A stretch of 64,000 nt of DNA from an uncultured Sulfuricurvum sp. (GTDB lineage: Bacteria; Campylobacterota; Campylobacteria; Campylobacterales; Sulfurimonadaceae). Location: contig NZ_CALDDG010000002.1 in assembly GCF_937936435.1 (NCBI RefSeq), forward strand, positions 1 through 64,000, written 5' to 3'. The translations under genes and the position numbers were made by a program. The notes under the pieces are model-generated. The model made no database searches, was not told the origin of the DNA, and saw only the letters and a program-made list of their open reading frames with translations. Below are positions 18,002 to 28,804 of this stretch, in pieces. The number at the start of each line of letters is the position of its first letter. The stretch's first letter is position 1.

Positions 18002-18248
18002 TTCTTTTCTTGTCGCCAAGAAAAGAAACAAAAGAAGCGCATCTCTCCGGCAAAACGTTCACGCGACTCTTGGCATTTCTGCCACCGTGCGTGGCTTTCA
18101 AAGATGATGGAAAGACAAAGTTATTCTTAATAATGCCCCAAAAATTTACCTAGAGCCCAACCGCTGGCAGAAGTGCCAAAGCGGTTGGAAGCGTTTTATT
18201 GAGGGGGCGATTTTCTTTTGGTACTTTTCTTATGAAAAAGAAAAGTAC
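18002..18248. repeat. hairpin-rich spacer between phoH and nifU
   Basis: This 257-base gap holds four clear inverted repeats. TTCTTTTCTTG (18002-18012), loop TCGC, CAAGAAAAGAA (18017-18027). TGGCA-TTTC-TGCCA (18071-18084). CCAACCGC plus TGGCA (18157-18169), loop GAAG, TGCCA-AA-GCGGTTGG (18174-18188). GTACTTTTCTT (18221-18231), six-base loop, AAGAAAAGTAC (18238-18248). The outer two hairpins share the TTTTCTT/AAGAAAA core and may be terminators for the convergent genes. The inner two share the TGGCA/TGCCA stem. The whole may be a composite dispersed element. Confidence 0.55.
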
Positions 18249-18258
18249 AGAGAGGAAC

Positions 18259-19233
18259 TTAGATAGGAAGAACGCGGATTTTTTGAGAAAGTTTTTCTTT
18301 GAGTGTCGCTTCGATCGCATACAACGTTCCGGTACTCGAACTCGCACATCCGTTACAGGCGCCCAAATAGCGGATATAGACATCGATATACTCCGGGGAG
18401 TCTTTGATGTCGATAACTTCCATGTTTCCGCCGTCCATGACGAGGAATTGACGGATCGAATCATCGATAACACTGTCTATCGCTTTGATTTTCTGAACCA
18501 GTGTCATCGCTTCGAAATCACCGTGAGTTCCCGCATCTGCCGCCGCACGCATTTTTTCCTGATCCATTTCGGCACGAACGTCCGCTAGGATATCGACGAG
18601 ATAATATTCGCGTGCTTCATGCCCGCCCGGTTTGATACAGGATTTACAGAATCCGCCCGCTTTCGTATAGTCGGTGATCTGCTCGACTGTTTTCAGGTCA
18701 TTGAGTTTGATCACTTCACGAAGCGTTCCCAAACTGACACGGGCACATTCGCACACGATGATCTCGTCTTCGAAACTTGATTCGTCGACGCCGAGATACA
18801 ATCCTGCCGCTTTTTTGATAACGTCATACGCCATAACCGAACAGTGCATTTTTTGCGGTGGAACAGCCGGCGTTTCGGGATCGTCGCGGAGGGCGAATTC
18901 GACATCGATATTGGTGATTTTGACCGCTTCTTGAACCGTTTTCCCGATACAAAGCTCTGTCATCATATCCGAAGAGGCGATAGCCGTTCCGCATCCGAAA
19001 CTTTTAAACTTCGATTTGACGATCGTGTCGGTTGCCGGATCGACTTCCCAATACAACCGTACCGCGTCACCGCAGCTCTCCGCTCCGAAATCGGCAACGA
19101 TCAGCTTGTGTCCCGCAGCTGCAGCTTCCTCTTCCGTAATTTCCCCCTGATGCTGAGGGTTGTTCATCAATGTTGTTACTTTATTTGAGTACTGATCCCA
19201 GAGGGATCCGCCCAATAGGTCGTTTTTAGCCAT
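18259..19233 (-). CDS. nifU: iron-sulfur cluster scaffold protein NifU
   Basis: 324 residues with the three classic NifU modules: an N-terminal IscU-like domain (about 1-150, cysteines in FGCGTA and KMHCSV), a central BFD-type [2Fe-2S] domain (cysteines in VCECARVS and GGFCKSC, about 155-205) and a C-terminal Nfu domain with GACNGCASSS (about 297). In Campylobacterota NifU and NifS are the general Fe-S assembly system. The gene follows nifS by 12 bases in one operon. Confidence 0.94.
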   Translation of the reverse strand: MAKNDLLGGSLWDQYSNKVTTLMNNPQHQGEITEEEAAAAGHKLIVADFGAESCGDAVRLYWEVDPATDTIVKSKFKSFGCGTAIASSDMMTELCIGKTVQEAVKITNIDVEFALRDDPETPAVPPQKMHCSVMAYDVIKKAAGLYLGVDESSFEDEIIVCECARVSLGTLREVIKLNDLKTVEQITDYTKAGGFCKSCIKPGGHEAREYYLVDILADVRAEMDQEKMRAAADAGTHGDFEAMTLVQKIKAIDSVIDDSIRQFLVMDGGNMEVIDIKDSPEYIDVYIRYLGACNGCASSSTGTLYAIEATLKEKLSQKIRVLPI

Positions 19234-19245
19234 AATAGATTCCTT

Positions 19246-20469
<1,224 letters not shown>

Positions 20470-20588
20470 CTAAAATCGAGTTTCAAATAAAAGACAAAAA
20501 TTATCTTGTTTAACTTTTAGGATGATAGTGCAATCGACGTTATAGCAACCTTAAAAGATTTTTATGTTTAGGATTTTTTAAGGAGCGG

Positions 20589-21896
20589 TCAACTCCCCAT
20601 CAATGCGATGATTTGATCGACCGTTTCTTGGTATGAAGAGATACTCATCGCCTCTTGAGAGAGAAACTGTTCCATCTTCTCTTTTTTACCGATCGCTTCA
20701 TCCAGCTCCCGGTCCGTTCCCCGCACATACGCGCCGATACGGATAAGCATTTCGTTCTCTTTCAGCAAGGTATAGAGACGGCGAAACCGGCGAACGGCGG
20801 CCAAATGTTCGGGAGTGATGATATCGTTCATGACCCGTGAGGCTGAATTGAGAATATGAATCGGCGGATAGATACCGAAATCGGTCAATTCTCGGGAGAG
20901 GACGATATGACCGTCGAGAATCGAGCGGGATTGGTCGGCAATCGGATCGCTCAGATCGTCCCCTTCGACCAAAACGGTAAAAAAAGCGGTAATAGAACCG
21001 TTGCCTTCCTCTTTACCGGCACGCTCCATCAGTTGGGGCAACAATGTCAACGATGATGGAGGATACCCTTTAGAAGTCGGGGGTTCGCCCAATGCCAGAC
21101 CGATTTCCCGCTGCGCCATCGCAAAACGGGTCACGGAATCCATCATGAACAATACGTCTTTCCCCTGCGCTTTGAAATATTCCGCAACACTCATCGCACT
21201 GAAAGCTCCGTATTTACGCATCAACGGCGAATCGTCCGATGTCGCTACGACCAATACCGTATTCTCCAAATTTCCGCCGAGGCTTTTTTCGATGAATTCG
21301 GGAACCTCGCGCCCCCGTTCACCGATCAGGGCGACCACTTTGATCGGAGCATCGGCACCGCGGACGATCATCCCCATCAAGGTCGATTTTCCGACCCCGC
21401 TTCCGGCGAAAATGCCGAGCTTCTGCCCTTTTCCGCACGTCAGCAATCCGTCTATCGTTTTAACGCCGACACTGAAAGGGACATCGATCATCCCCCGCTT
21501 CATCGCGGCAATCGGGGCTTTGATAATAGATTCGAAATGAGTACCGCCGATTGGCCCTTTGCCGTCGATCGGATTCATAAACGGATCGACGACCCGCCCT
21601 AACAGCCCTTCTCCTACTTCGATCATCATCCCGCTCTGATTCGGATAAATCTTGTCTCCCGCCCGAAACCCTTCGACAAAACGAAACGGCGTGATAAAAA
21701 AACGGTTTCGCTCTACTTCGCTCACCATCCCCAAAGCTTCCGTACCGCTCACTTCCGAAACCATCAAAACCGTATCCCCGATACTGACATGCAGCCCTTC
21801 GGCGACGATCACCGTCGGGCTGATTTTCGTAATCGTGCCGAATACGGTCGTGAGTTTTTCGACTCCGAGACGGCTGCGCAGCTTTTTTAAAGGCAT
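20589..21896 (-). CDS. fliI: flagellum-specific ATP synthase FliI
   Basis: 435 residues, F1-beta-like ATPase. Walker A is AGSGVGKSTLMG (about 160-171), Walker B VLFMMDSVTRFA, and PPSSLTLLPQLMERAG is typical of FliI and the type III export ATPases. It energises export of flagellar rod, hook and filament proteins. It starts three bases after the folE stop; the fliI-folE pairing is also seen in Campylobacter. The organism is therefore probably motile. Confidence 0.94.
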   Translation of the reverse strand: MPLKKLRSRLGVEKLTTVFGTITKISPTVIVAEGLHVSIGDTVLMVSEVSGTEALGMVSEVERNRFFITPFRFVEGFRAGDKIYPNQSGMMIEVGEGLLGRVVDPFMNPIDGKGPIGGTHFESIIKAPIAAMKRGMIDVPFSVGVKTIDGLLTCGKGQKLGIFAGSGVGKSTLMGMIVRGADAPIKVVALIGERGREVPEFIEKSLGGNLENTVLVVATSDDSPLMRKYGAFSAMSVAEYFKAQGKDVLFMMDSVTRFAMAQREIGLALGEPPTSKGYPPSSLTLLPQLMERAGKEEGNGSITAFFTVLVEGDDLSDPIADQSRSILDGHIVLSRELTDFGIYPPIHILNSASRVMNDIITPEHLAAVRRFRRLYTLLKENEMLIRIGAYVRGTDRELDEAIGKKEKMEQFLSQEAMSISSYQETVDQIIALMGS

Positions 21897-21899
21897 CGG

Positions 21900-22487
21900 C
21901 TAGTAGCGGTTACCGCTGGAGGAGTTGATAAGGCTGAAAAATTCCATTCGGGTCTTTTCATCCCGCTTAAACAACCCGCGCAATGCGCTCGACGTCGTCG
22001 TCGAACTGATTTTTTCCACACCGCGCATCTCCATACACATATGACGCGCCTGCACGACGACGGCAACCCCTTTGGGTTCGATCGCTTCCATCAGCGCATC
22101 GGCGATCTGCTCGGTGAGCTGCTCCTGAATCTGCATCCGTCGGGCGAATACGTCGACAACGCGGGGAATTTTAGACAAACCGACCACTTTCCCGTTCGGG
22201 ATATACGCCACGTGAGCCCGTCCGATAATCGGTAGAAGATGGTGTTCGCAGGTCGAATAAAACTCGATATCTTTGATAAGAACCATCTCATCGTTGGAAC
22301 TTTCGAACATGGCAGAATTTAAAATCGTCTGCGGATCTTCGCGATAGCCCCCAAACATAAATTCGTACGCTTTCAAAACACGCCCGGGCGTTTTTTCCAA
22401 CCCTTCACGCTCCACGTCTTCGCCGACATAACGGATCATCGTTTTGACCGCTTCTTCAAAATCTTTCGGTTCTACTTTTTGTGACAT
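21900..22487 (-). CDS. folE: GTP cyclohydrolase I
   Basis: 195 residues from the ATG at 22487 ([10 protein letters not shown]); a 25-residue longer reading has no family support. Zinc ligands are the cysteine and histidine in STCEHHL and the cysteine in [11 protein letters not shown]. The [15 protein letters not shown] and LTEQIADAL motifs are typical of FolE type I. The product is 7,8-dihydroneopterin triphosphate for folate and, with queF at 54 kb, for queuosine. Confidence 0.95.
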   Translation of the reverse strand: MSQKVEPKDFEEAVKTMIRYVGEDVEREGLEKTPGRVLKAYEFMFGGYREDPQTILNSAMFESSNDEMVLIKDIEFYSTCEHHLLPIIGRAHVAYIPNGKVVGLSKIPRVVDVFARRMQIQEQLTEQIADALMEAIEPKGVAVVVQARHMCMEMRGVEKISSTTTSSALRGLFKRDEKTRMEFFSLINSSSGNRY

Positions 22488-22634
22488 TCTTCTCTCGCAC
22501 TCTATTTTTATCACTTTAGCACCTTTTAGCTGAGGCTTGGATGAGCAAATAGACTTCTTCATAGACTTGTTAGGACTTTTTGGATATTATTGCCACCATT
22601 TAGTCCACAGTGACACAACAGGAAAAGGGATTCA

Positions 22635-23936
22635 ATGCAAATTACAACCAATAAAATCGACTCGGCTAATGCTAAAATCAATGCAGCCATCACACGCGGA
22701 ACAATCGACGCAAACGTTGAAAAAATCGCTAACCAGCTCTCTAAAGAGGCTAAAATAGCCGGTTTCCGAAAAGGAAAAGTACCTGTAAGCGCTGTCAAAA
22801 AACAATATGGCGAACGTCTTGTTCAAGATGCTGAAGCACAAGCTTTGCGCGACCTATTGGATCAAGGGCTTAAAGCAATGGAAATCGCTGCGGATACGCT
22901 TATCGGAGAACCGCAAATTGCTAAATTTGAAAAAAATGAAAACGGCATCGATGTAGAAGTGGTTATTGCAACTCGTCCGGCTATCACCCTTGGTGACTAC
23001 GCAGCAATGGTTCCCGAAGTAAGCAAACCTGCTATTGACGATACCGCAATTATGGCGCGTATTGAAGAGCTTGCATCAGCTCAAGCACCATTGGTCAACG
23101 TCGACGAAGACCGTGCACTCGTAAGCGGTGACACGGCACTGATCGACTTCGAAGGGTTTGTTGACGGCGAAGCGTTCGAAGGGGGAAAAGCTGAAAATTT
23201 CGGTCTTCGTTTGGGCAGCGGCCAATTCATCCCGGGATTTGAAGATCAAGTTATCGGTATGAAAAAAGATGAAGAAAAAACCATCGATGTTACTTTCCCT
23301 GAAAACTACGGCGGAGCTAAACTTGCGGGCAAACCGGCACAGTTTAAAGTAAAAGTAAACGCTATCCAAACCAAAGAAGCGGTTGTAGTCGACGATGAAT
23401 TGGCAAAGAAAATGCTGCCAGGCGATGAAAACGCAACACTTGAAACGCTCAAAGAAAAAGTAAAAGAACAACTCCAGAGCGAAGAGATGAGCAAACTTTA
23501 TAACGATGAGCTTAAACCAAATCTAATGGAAACTTTTGTGAGCGCATTCACCATCGATCTTCCTGAATTTATTGTTGAACAAGAGATGGACATGGCCTTG
23601 AACAAAAAAGCGCGCGAGATGAGCGAAAGTGAGATCGAAGAGCTCCGCAACGATGCCGAAAAAGTAAAAACAATGCGCGAAACGTTCCGTGACGATGCGT
23701 GCCGTGCCGTTAAAGCGACCTTCATCGTCGATGCATTGGCAAAAGCTGAAAACGTCATCGTAAACGAACAAGAATTGATGCAAACCATCTACTTCGAAGC
23801 GATGCAAATGGGTCAAGATCCTGCGGCAGTTTACAAACACTACCAAGAATCAGGCTATCTTCCGGCAATCCAAATGGCGATGATCGAAGATCGCGTGTTG
23901 AGCAAATTGCTTAACGACAAAATCAAAGAGGCGTAA
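22635..23936 (+). CDS. tig: trigger factor
   Basis: 433 residues: an N-terminal ribosome-binding domain (signature-like GFRKGKVP near residues 44-51), a central FKBP-type prolyl isomerase domain (about 150-245, [13 protein letters not shown]) and a helical C-terminal chaperone domain. It binds nascent chains at the exit tunnel. Strong AAAGGG upstream. clpP starts within its stop codon (one-base overlap), as in Campylobacter. Confidence 0.96.
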   Translation: MQITTNKIDSANAKINAAITRGTIDANVEKIANQLSKEAKIAGFRKGKVPVSAVKKQYGERLVQDAEAQALRDLLDQGLKAMEIAADTLIGEPQIAKFEKNENGIDVEVVIATRPAITLGDYAAMVPEVSKPAIDDTAIMARIEELASAQAPLVNVDEDRALVSGDTALIDFEGFVDGEAFEGGKAENFGLRLGSGQFIPGFEDQVIGMKKDEEKTIDVTFPENYGGAKLAGKPAQFKVKVNAIQTKEAVVVDDELAKKMLPGDENATLETLKEKVKEQLQSEEMSKLYNDELKPNLMETFVSAFTIDLPEFIVEQEMDMALNKKAREMSESEIEELRNDAEKVKTMRETFRDDACRAVKATFIVDALAKAENVIVNEQELMQTIYFEAMQMGQDPAAVYKHYQESGYLPAIQMAMIEDRVLSKLLNDKIKEA

Positions 23937-24532
23937 TGAGCTACATTCCTTACGTTATCGAGAAAACGGGACGCGGTGAACGCTCATACGATATCTATTC
24001 GCGTCTTCTCAAAGACCGTATCATCATGCTCAGCGGTGAAGTAAACGACCCGGTAGCCTCATCTATCGTCGCTCAGCTTCTTTTTTTGGAAGCGGAAGAC
24101 CCTCAAAAAGACATCTACTTCTACATCAACTCTCCCGGCGGCGTTATTACCTCGGGGATGGCGATCTATGATACAATGAACTATATCCGCCCGGATGTTT
24201 GTACCATCTGTATCGGCCAAGCAGCATCGATGGGGGCATTTTTGCTCAGTTCTGGAGCAAAAGGGAAACGTTACGCCCTCCCACATGCACGTATCATGAT
24301 CCATCAGCCTCTCGGCGGTGCTCAGGGACAGGCAACCGATATCGAGATTCAAGCCAAAGAAATTTTGCGGATGAAGTCGGAATTGAACGAGATTTTGGCC
24401 AAAAACTGCGGTCAAAGTGTCAAGAAGCTTGAAAAAGATACCGATCGCGATAATTTCATGTCAGCCGCAGAAGCGGTGAGTTATGGTATTATTGACGAAG
24501 TTTTAATTCAAAAAGAAAAAGAAGAGAAGTAA
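23936..24532 (+). CDS. clpP: ATP-dependent Clp protease proteolytic subunit
   Basis: 198 residues. The catalytic triad is in place: Ser in [10 protein letters not shown] (about 98), His in [10 protein letters not shown] (about 123) and an Asp in the region after the handle helix. It forms the 14-subunit chamber used with ClpX or ClpA. It is coupled to tig and followed by a GGDEF-type gene and def. Confidence 0.97.
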   Translation: MSYIPYVIEKTGRGERSYDIYSRLLKDRIIMLSGEVNDPVASSIVAQLLFLEAEDPQKDIYFYINSPGGVITSGMAIYDTMNYIRPDVCTICIGQAASMGAFLLSSGAKGKRYALPHARIMIHQPLGGAQGQATDIEIQAKEILRMKSELNEILAKNCGQSVKKLEKDTDRDNFMSAAEAVSYGIIDEVLIQKEKEEK

Positions 24533-24541
24533 AGGCTAACC

Positions 24542-25597
24542 ATGGCAAGTCTCAGTGATCTCAAGCGCTCACAACGACAGGCTGCCCAAAAAAGCGGCGA
24601 AGAGGGGGGCAGTAATTTTATCAGCGCCTCCTCTTTGAGCGATCCCACCAGCGATCTCGAGATTTTTGCCAAAGAGGTTCTAACCGCCCTGATCTCGGAT
24701 AATCTTCCCCCTACTCCAAACAATTTCGCCCTCTATTTTGACCGTATCTTAGAAGAAAAAAGCGAAAGCCTTCGCCGTCAGATCGGATCCATTTTAGAGC
24801 TTGAAGAAGACAACCAAGACGATAAAAGTATCGAACTTGAAAAAACGCTCAAACAAGGTTTTTCTTCCGTCAAAAGTATTTTACAACTTAGTGCGACCCT
24901 CTATAAAAATATATCGCTAATGGAAAAGATTCTCGACAAGCGGAAAGAGGAGATTAAGAACATCCCTTCCGTAAGTGGAGCGAGCGACCTTCTTTTATCT
25001 CTCGGAACGGATGTCAGCAAGCTCAGTACGATCCTGAAAAAACAGGTCACCCATATGAAGAATATCTATGATGAAACGGCTACGATTGTCAAGCAGGTCG
25101 AAAACGAGACCATATTTGACAATCAGTACGGCGTTTACAACAAACGCTATCTTCTTACCAAGCTGGAGCAAGAACGCAATTTAATTGACGAGTTCAAGCA
25201 TAAAAGCTCATTAATTACGGTTCGCCTCTCCAAAGAGACGACTAACAATATCCAAAGTGAAAAAGCGCAGCAACTTATGGTACGGACCGTTGCACGGCTT
25301 CTACTGAAAACCTCTCGCCGCAGCGACATTGTCGCCCATTACGGTGATGGGATATTTGCCATGGTGCTTAAACACACGGACATAGAAAGTGCCAAACGCG
25401 CTTCCGAACGTCTCTACGATCTTGTCGCTTCCAGTAACTTTTTTCTTGCCGAGCAGGAGATTCAGTTGCGCATCGCCATCGGCGTTGCGGAGCTTCAGGC
25501 AGCATTAGGCGTTGAACAGACACTGATGTGTACCCTCAACGCCATGGAAGGGGCCGACAACGATTCCAAACTCCGCTATATGGTTTGCAGCCAATAA
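24542..25597 (+). CDS. degenerate GGDEF-domain protein
   Basis: 351 residues without membrane segments. The N-terminal 170 residues are helical and coiled-coil-like; the C-terminal 165 residues have a GGDEF-type fold that starts at FDNQYGVYNKRYL. The catalytic loop reads HYGDGIFA instead of GGDEF, so the glutamate or aspartate needed for catalysis is lost and cyclic-di-GMP synthesis is unlikely. It may act as a nucleotide sensor or protein-interaction module. It lies between clpP and def in one run, ten bases after clpP. Confidence 0.78.
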   Translation: MASLSDLKRSQRQAAQKSGEEGGSNFISASSLSDPTSDLEIFAKEVLTALISDNLPPTPNNFALYFDRILEEKSESLRRQIGSILELEEDNQDDKSIELEKTLKQGFSSVKSILQLSATLYKNISLMEKILDKRKEEIKNIPSVSGASDLLLSLGTDVSKLSTILKKQVTHMKNIYDETATIVKQVENETIFDNQYGVYNKRYLLTKLEQERNLIDEFKHKSSLITVRLSKETTNNIQSEKAQQLMVRTVARLLLKTSRRSDIVAHYGDGIFAMVLKHTDIESAKRASERLYDLVASSNFFLAEQEIQLRIAIGVAELQAALGVEQTLMCTLNAMEGADNDSKLRYMVCSQ

Positions 25598-25604
25598 GGT
25601 TTTT

Positions 25605-26120
25605 ATGATCCTCCCAATTATCACCTATCCGAACAAACAGCTCAAAGCTCTCTCATCCGAAGTAACCCACTTTGACGAAAGACTGCACCTTTTTTTAGAC
25701 AATATGTTTGAAACGATGATCAGCTCGAACGGAATCGGTCTGGCGGCTATTCAGGTTGCTAATCCTATCCGTGCCCTCATCCTCTGTATCCCCGATGAAG
25801 AAGGGAATCAGCACAAAGAGAATCTGATAGAAATCATCAATCCGGTCATCCACACCCCTCGGGGAACGGTCTTGTATCAGGAAGGGTGTCTGAGTGTCCC
25901 GGGCTTTTACGAAGACGTCGAACGTTACGAGAGCCTGACGCTCCATTATCAAAACCGCCACGGCGAAACAAATATACTGCATGCAACCGATCTTTTAGCC
26001 ATTGCGATTCAACACGAGATCGACCACCTCGATGGAAAACTGTTTATCGAAAAGCTCTCATACAACCGCCGTAAAAAGTTTGAAAAAGAGTATAAAAGAG
26101 CACTCAAAGAGAAAAAATAA
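25605..26120 (+). CDS. def: peptide deformylase
   Basis: 171 residues with all three motifs: GIGLAAIQV (I), EGCLSVPG (II, metal cysteine) and QHEIDHLDG (III, HExxH-type metal histidines and catalytic glutamate). It removes the formyl group from nascent proteins, a fitting neighbour to tig and clpP. It is followed by a short hairpin. Confidence 0.96.
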   Translation: MILPIITYPNKQLKALSSEVTHFDERLHLFLDNMFETMISSNGIGLAAIQVANPIRALILCIPDEEGNQHKENLIEIINPVIHTPRGTVLYQEGCLSVPGFYEDVERYESLTLHYQNRHGETNILHATDLLAIAIQHEIDHLDGKLFIEKLSYNRRKKFEKEYKRALKEKK

Positions 26121-26130
26121 CCTTCCGAAT

Positions 26131-26149
26131 CTATTGCAAGATGCAATAG
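26131..26149 (+). terminator. hairpin after def
   Basis: CTATTGCA-AGA-TGCAATAG is a perfect eight-base stem with a three-base loop, 11 bases after the def stop. Only a short T-run follows, so termination may be weak. Confidence 0.45.
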
Positions 26150-26317
26150 GTTTCCCTCAATAAACTTTTTTTGCTACAATGCACTTTTCATTACAACCTA
26201 AAATGTTGTATAGTGTTATATTTTGAATCTTAAATTTTTCAGCCATACGTAAAAATAATTGATCTATTTATTTCAATGGCACTACAATATACCAATAATC
26301 CGTCAAGGAGGTATAGT

Positions 26318-26575
26318 GTGAGAGTATTATTGAATAGAAGATATTACAGTATCTATCTTGTGGGATCGATCATATTTGCCTGCTTTTTATTTATGTTTAT
26401 CAGCACTGTTTCCGTCTTGAATACTATCGGCGGCAAAACAAGTGCCGATCTCGCACTGGAAAAAGCCAAGCAGACCTGCCTTAAGAAACAAGGGGAATTG
26501 GTTCAAGTGAATAAGGACAATCCCCTTAATACGGTATGTATCGTAAACGGCGTTAAATCAGATTCAAAAAACTAA
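26318..26575 (+). CDS. small single-span membrane protein, unknown
   Basis: 85 residues from a GTG with a strong AAGGAGG seven bases upstream; an ATG further up (26276) lacks a ribosome site. One membrane helix (about 9-32) follows a basic N-terminus (RVLLNRR), predicting N-in, C-out. The short outer domain has two cysteines (TCLKK and TVCIV) that could pair in the periplasm. A possible TACAAT -10 sits at 26175-26180. I recognise no family. Confidence 0.65.
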   Translation: MRVLLNRRYYSIYLVGSIIFACFLFMFISTVSVLNTIGGKTSADLALEKAKQTCLKKQGELVQVNKDNPLNTVCIVNGVKSDSKN

Positions 26576-26642
26576 AGTCCGGATATGCCAAAAATACGGC
26601 GGTACGGCTTTGGTCTATTTTTGAATATGATCGGAATTATCT

Positions 26643-28151
26643 ATGAAACAACTCTTGTGTGCAACATTTGAAGGGATCGATGCAAAAACGGTAGAAGTCC
26701 AATTTACCGCAACCAAGGGGCTTCCCGCATTTACGATAGTCGGTATGGTCAACACCGCTATCAATGAATCGAAAGAGCGGGTAAAATCAGCATTGCTCGG
26801 AAATAGCTTCGTCTTTCCTCCCAAAAGGCTTACCGTCAATCTTGCCCCGAGTGATTTACGGAAAGAGGGATCACATTTCGATCTGCCCATAGCGGTTCTG
26901 ATCGCACTGGGAAGTTTTGAAGGCGATCTCACAAAATGGTATGTCTTCGGAGAGCTGGGGCTGGACGGAACCGTCACCGAAAATTCTCTTCTGTATCCTA
27001 TCATCCTCTCCTTGGCTAATCAAGGGGTCATTAAACAGGCAATCGTCCCTAAAACCAGTATTGCCAAACTCTCGAAGATTCCCGGAATCGCATTTTACGG
27101 TGTCAATACCCTCAGTGAAACTCTGGATATTTTACGCGCGCAAACGCTTCCTCCTGCCGCTGCCAATACCTCGGAATTTAGTTTCCATCATATACGGCAC
27201 AATGAAATAAAATACTACTATGACGAAAACTATCCACTCGATTTTAACGATATTAAAGGGCAGGAACACGCTAAACGCTCTGCGCTGATTGCGGCGGCGG
27301 GAATGCATAATCTTTTGCTCGAAGGTTCGCCCGGAAGCGGAAAATCAATGATTGCCAAACGTTTACGCCACATCATGCCTCCGCTACACAATGACGAACT
27401 TCTTGAATGTGCCAAGTTGGAAATTTTGGAAGGAAAAGAGCCTTCTTTTACCCCTGTTCGCCCGTTTCGCTCTCCTCATCACTCCAGTACGGGAGCCAGT
27501 ATCTTCGGAGGGGGAACGCATAAAGCACAAATCGGGGAAGTCGGATTAGCCCATGGAGGAATCCTCTTTTTCGATGAGCTTCCCCATTTTTCCAAACCCG
27601 TGCTCGAAGCGCTTCGGGAGCCTTTGGAAGATCGGCATATCCGTATCTCGCGCGTCAATGCCAAGGTGACGTATGATGCAAACTTTTTATTCGTTGCGGC
27701 AATGAATCCTTGTCCGTGCGGCAATCTCTTTAATACCGCGATACCGTGTCGATGCTCGGATGTTGAGATAGCGCGTTATAAAAGCCGTCTATCCGACCCC
27801 TTTTTGGATCGGATAGATCTGTATGTCCAAATGCACCCTATCAGTTCCGACGACAAACCTACCGTTACCTCACGCGAACTGCACGAAAAGGTCAGACAGG
27901 CATTTTTACGTCAAAAACAGCGTGGGCAAAGACAGTTAAACGGTGCGCTCGAAGATATGGAAATCGCGCGGTTTTGCCGATTGGATGAAGAATCGCAACG
28001 GACAATCGATCAGGCGATAGGGCGATTCGGACTCTCGTTTCGTGCCGTGAGTCGGGTTTTGAAAGTTGCCCGAACCATTGCGGATATTGAGGGGGAAGAA
28101 GATATCTGCAAAGGGCATCTTCTTGAAGCGTTGAGTTACCGGAAGCGTTAG
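26643..28151 (+). CDS. comM: YifB/ComM family Mg-chelatase-like AAA+ ATPase
   Basis: 502 residues: an N-terminal Lon-protease-like S16-type domain (about 1-170, with NLAPSDLRKEGSHFDLPIA), then a magnesium-chelatase-type AAA+ module with Walker A EGSPGSGKSMIA (about 222-233) and Walker B GGILFFDELPHF, and a C-terminal domain. ComM is a hexameric branch-migration helicase that helps integrate transformed DNA. Its presence is compatible with natural competence, but the gene is also common in non-competent bacteria. The next gene starts at the last base of its stop. Confidence 0.9.
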   Translation: MKQLLCATFEGIDAKTVEVQFTATKGLPAFTIVGMVNTAINESKERVKSALLGNSFVFPPKRLTVNLAPSDLRKEGSHFDLPIAVLIALGSFEGDLTKWYVFGELGLDGTVTENSLLYPIILSLANQGVIKQAIVPKTSIAKLSKIPGIAFYGVNTLSETLDILRAQTLPPAAANTSEFSFHHIRHNEIKYYYDENYPLDFNDIKGQEHAKRSALIAAAGMHNLLLEGSPGSGKSMIAKRLRHIMPPLHNDELLECAKLEILEGKEPSFTPVRPFRSPHHSSTGASIFGGGTHKAQIGEVGLAHGGILFFDELPHFSKPVLEALREPLEDRHIRISRVNAKVTYDANFLFVAAMNPCPCGNLFNTAIPCRCSDVEIARYKSRLSDPFLDRIDLYVQMHPISSDDKPTVTSRELHEKVRQAFLRQKQRGQRQLNGALEDMEIARFCRLDEESQRTIDQAIGRFGLSFRAVSRVLKVARTIADIEGEEDICKGHLLEALSYRKR

Positions 28152-28777
28152 TGCGACGCCTGATTTTTGTACTCATCAGCCTGACGATAGCCATGATACT
28201 TTTTAAGACCCTTACGACACCGAAGAAACACCTCCCCTATTTTCGTCCTGACGAACGTATTTTGGCTTTTGGAGACAGTCTGACCTTCGGATACGGGGCC
28301 GCACGCTCAGAGAGTTATCCTGATAACCTGCAGCGCACTCTTAAACGCAGAGTGATCAATGACGGCATTCCGGGAGAACTCTCCGAACAGGGTCTTATAC
28401 GATTACGCACGAGTATTTCCCGTTATCGTCCCCGCTTACTGCTGTTATGCCACGGGGGAAACGATATTTTACATAATATCGATGACAGCCGACTGCGTTA
28501 TAATCTTGAGCAAATGATCATATATGCACATGCCAACGGTGTTGACGTAATTTTAATCGGCGTCCCGCAATTTTCTCTTCTGCACCTTTCCGAACATCCG
28601 GTATACGAAGAACTGGCAAAGCAATACAACCTTCCCATCGAAGGCGATATCTTAAGCACCATCCTTCACGACAACCGCTACAAGAGCGATTATGTCCATC
28701 CCAATAAAGCCGGATACGTGATTATGGCTGCCGCCGTCGAAAAAGTGGTTCGGGAAAAATACCGTTTTGAAGAATAG
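28151..28777 (+). CDS. GDSL-family esterase/lipase (TesA-like arylesterase)
   Basis: 208 residues from a GTG that overlaps the comM stop by one base. An N-terminal hydrophobic helix (about 4-17) acts as anchor or signal. SGNH motifs are present: GDSLTFG (block I, catalytic Ser), GGND (block III) and DYVHPN (block V, Asp/His). Members hydrolyse esters or thioesters in the periplasm; the substrate is unknown. Confidence 0.85.
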   Translation: MRRLIFVLISLTIAMILFKTLTTPKKHLPYFRPDERILAFGDSLTFGYGAARSESYPDNLQRTLKRRVINDGIPGELSEQGLIRLRTSISRYRPRLLLLCHGGNDILHNIDDSRLRYNLEQMIIYAHANGVDVILIGVPQFSLLHLSEHPVYEELAKQYNLPIEGDILSTILHDNRYKSDYVHPNKAGYVIMAAAVEKVVREKYRFEE

Positions 28778-28793
28778 GAGGCATACGCCTCCT
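28776..28793. terminator. bidirectional hairpin between the esterase and YeiH genes
   Basis: AGGAGGC-ATAC-GCCTCCT, a perfect seven-base stem that begins within the esterase stop codon and lies 12 bases before the end of the convergent transporter gene. Confidence 0.5.
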
Positions 28794-28804
28794 ATAAAAG
28801 GAGG

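Noticed and set aside
22488..22562. 25-residue longer folE
   Set aside because: Lys-rich extension without family support; the ATG at 22487 has an AGAGAAGA site.
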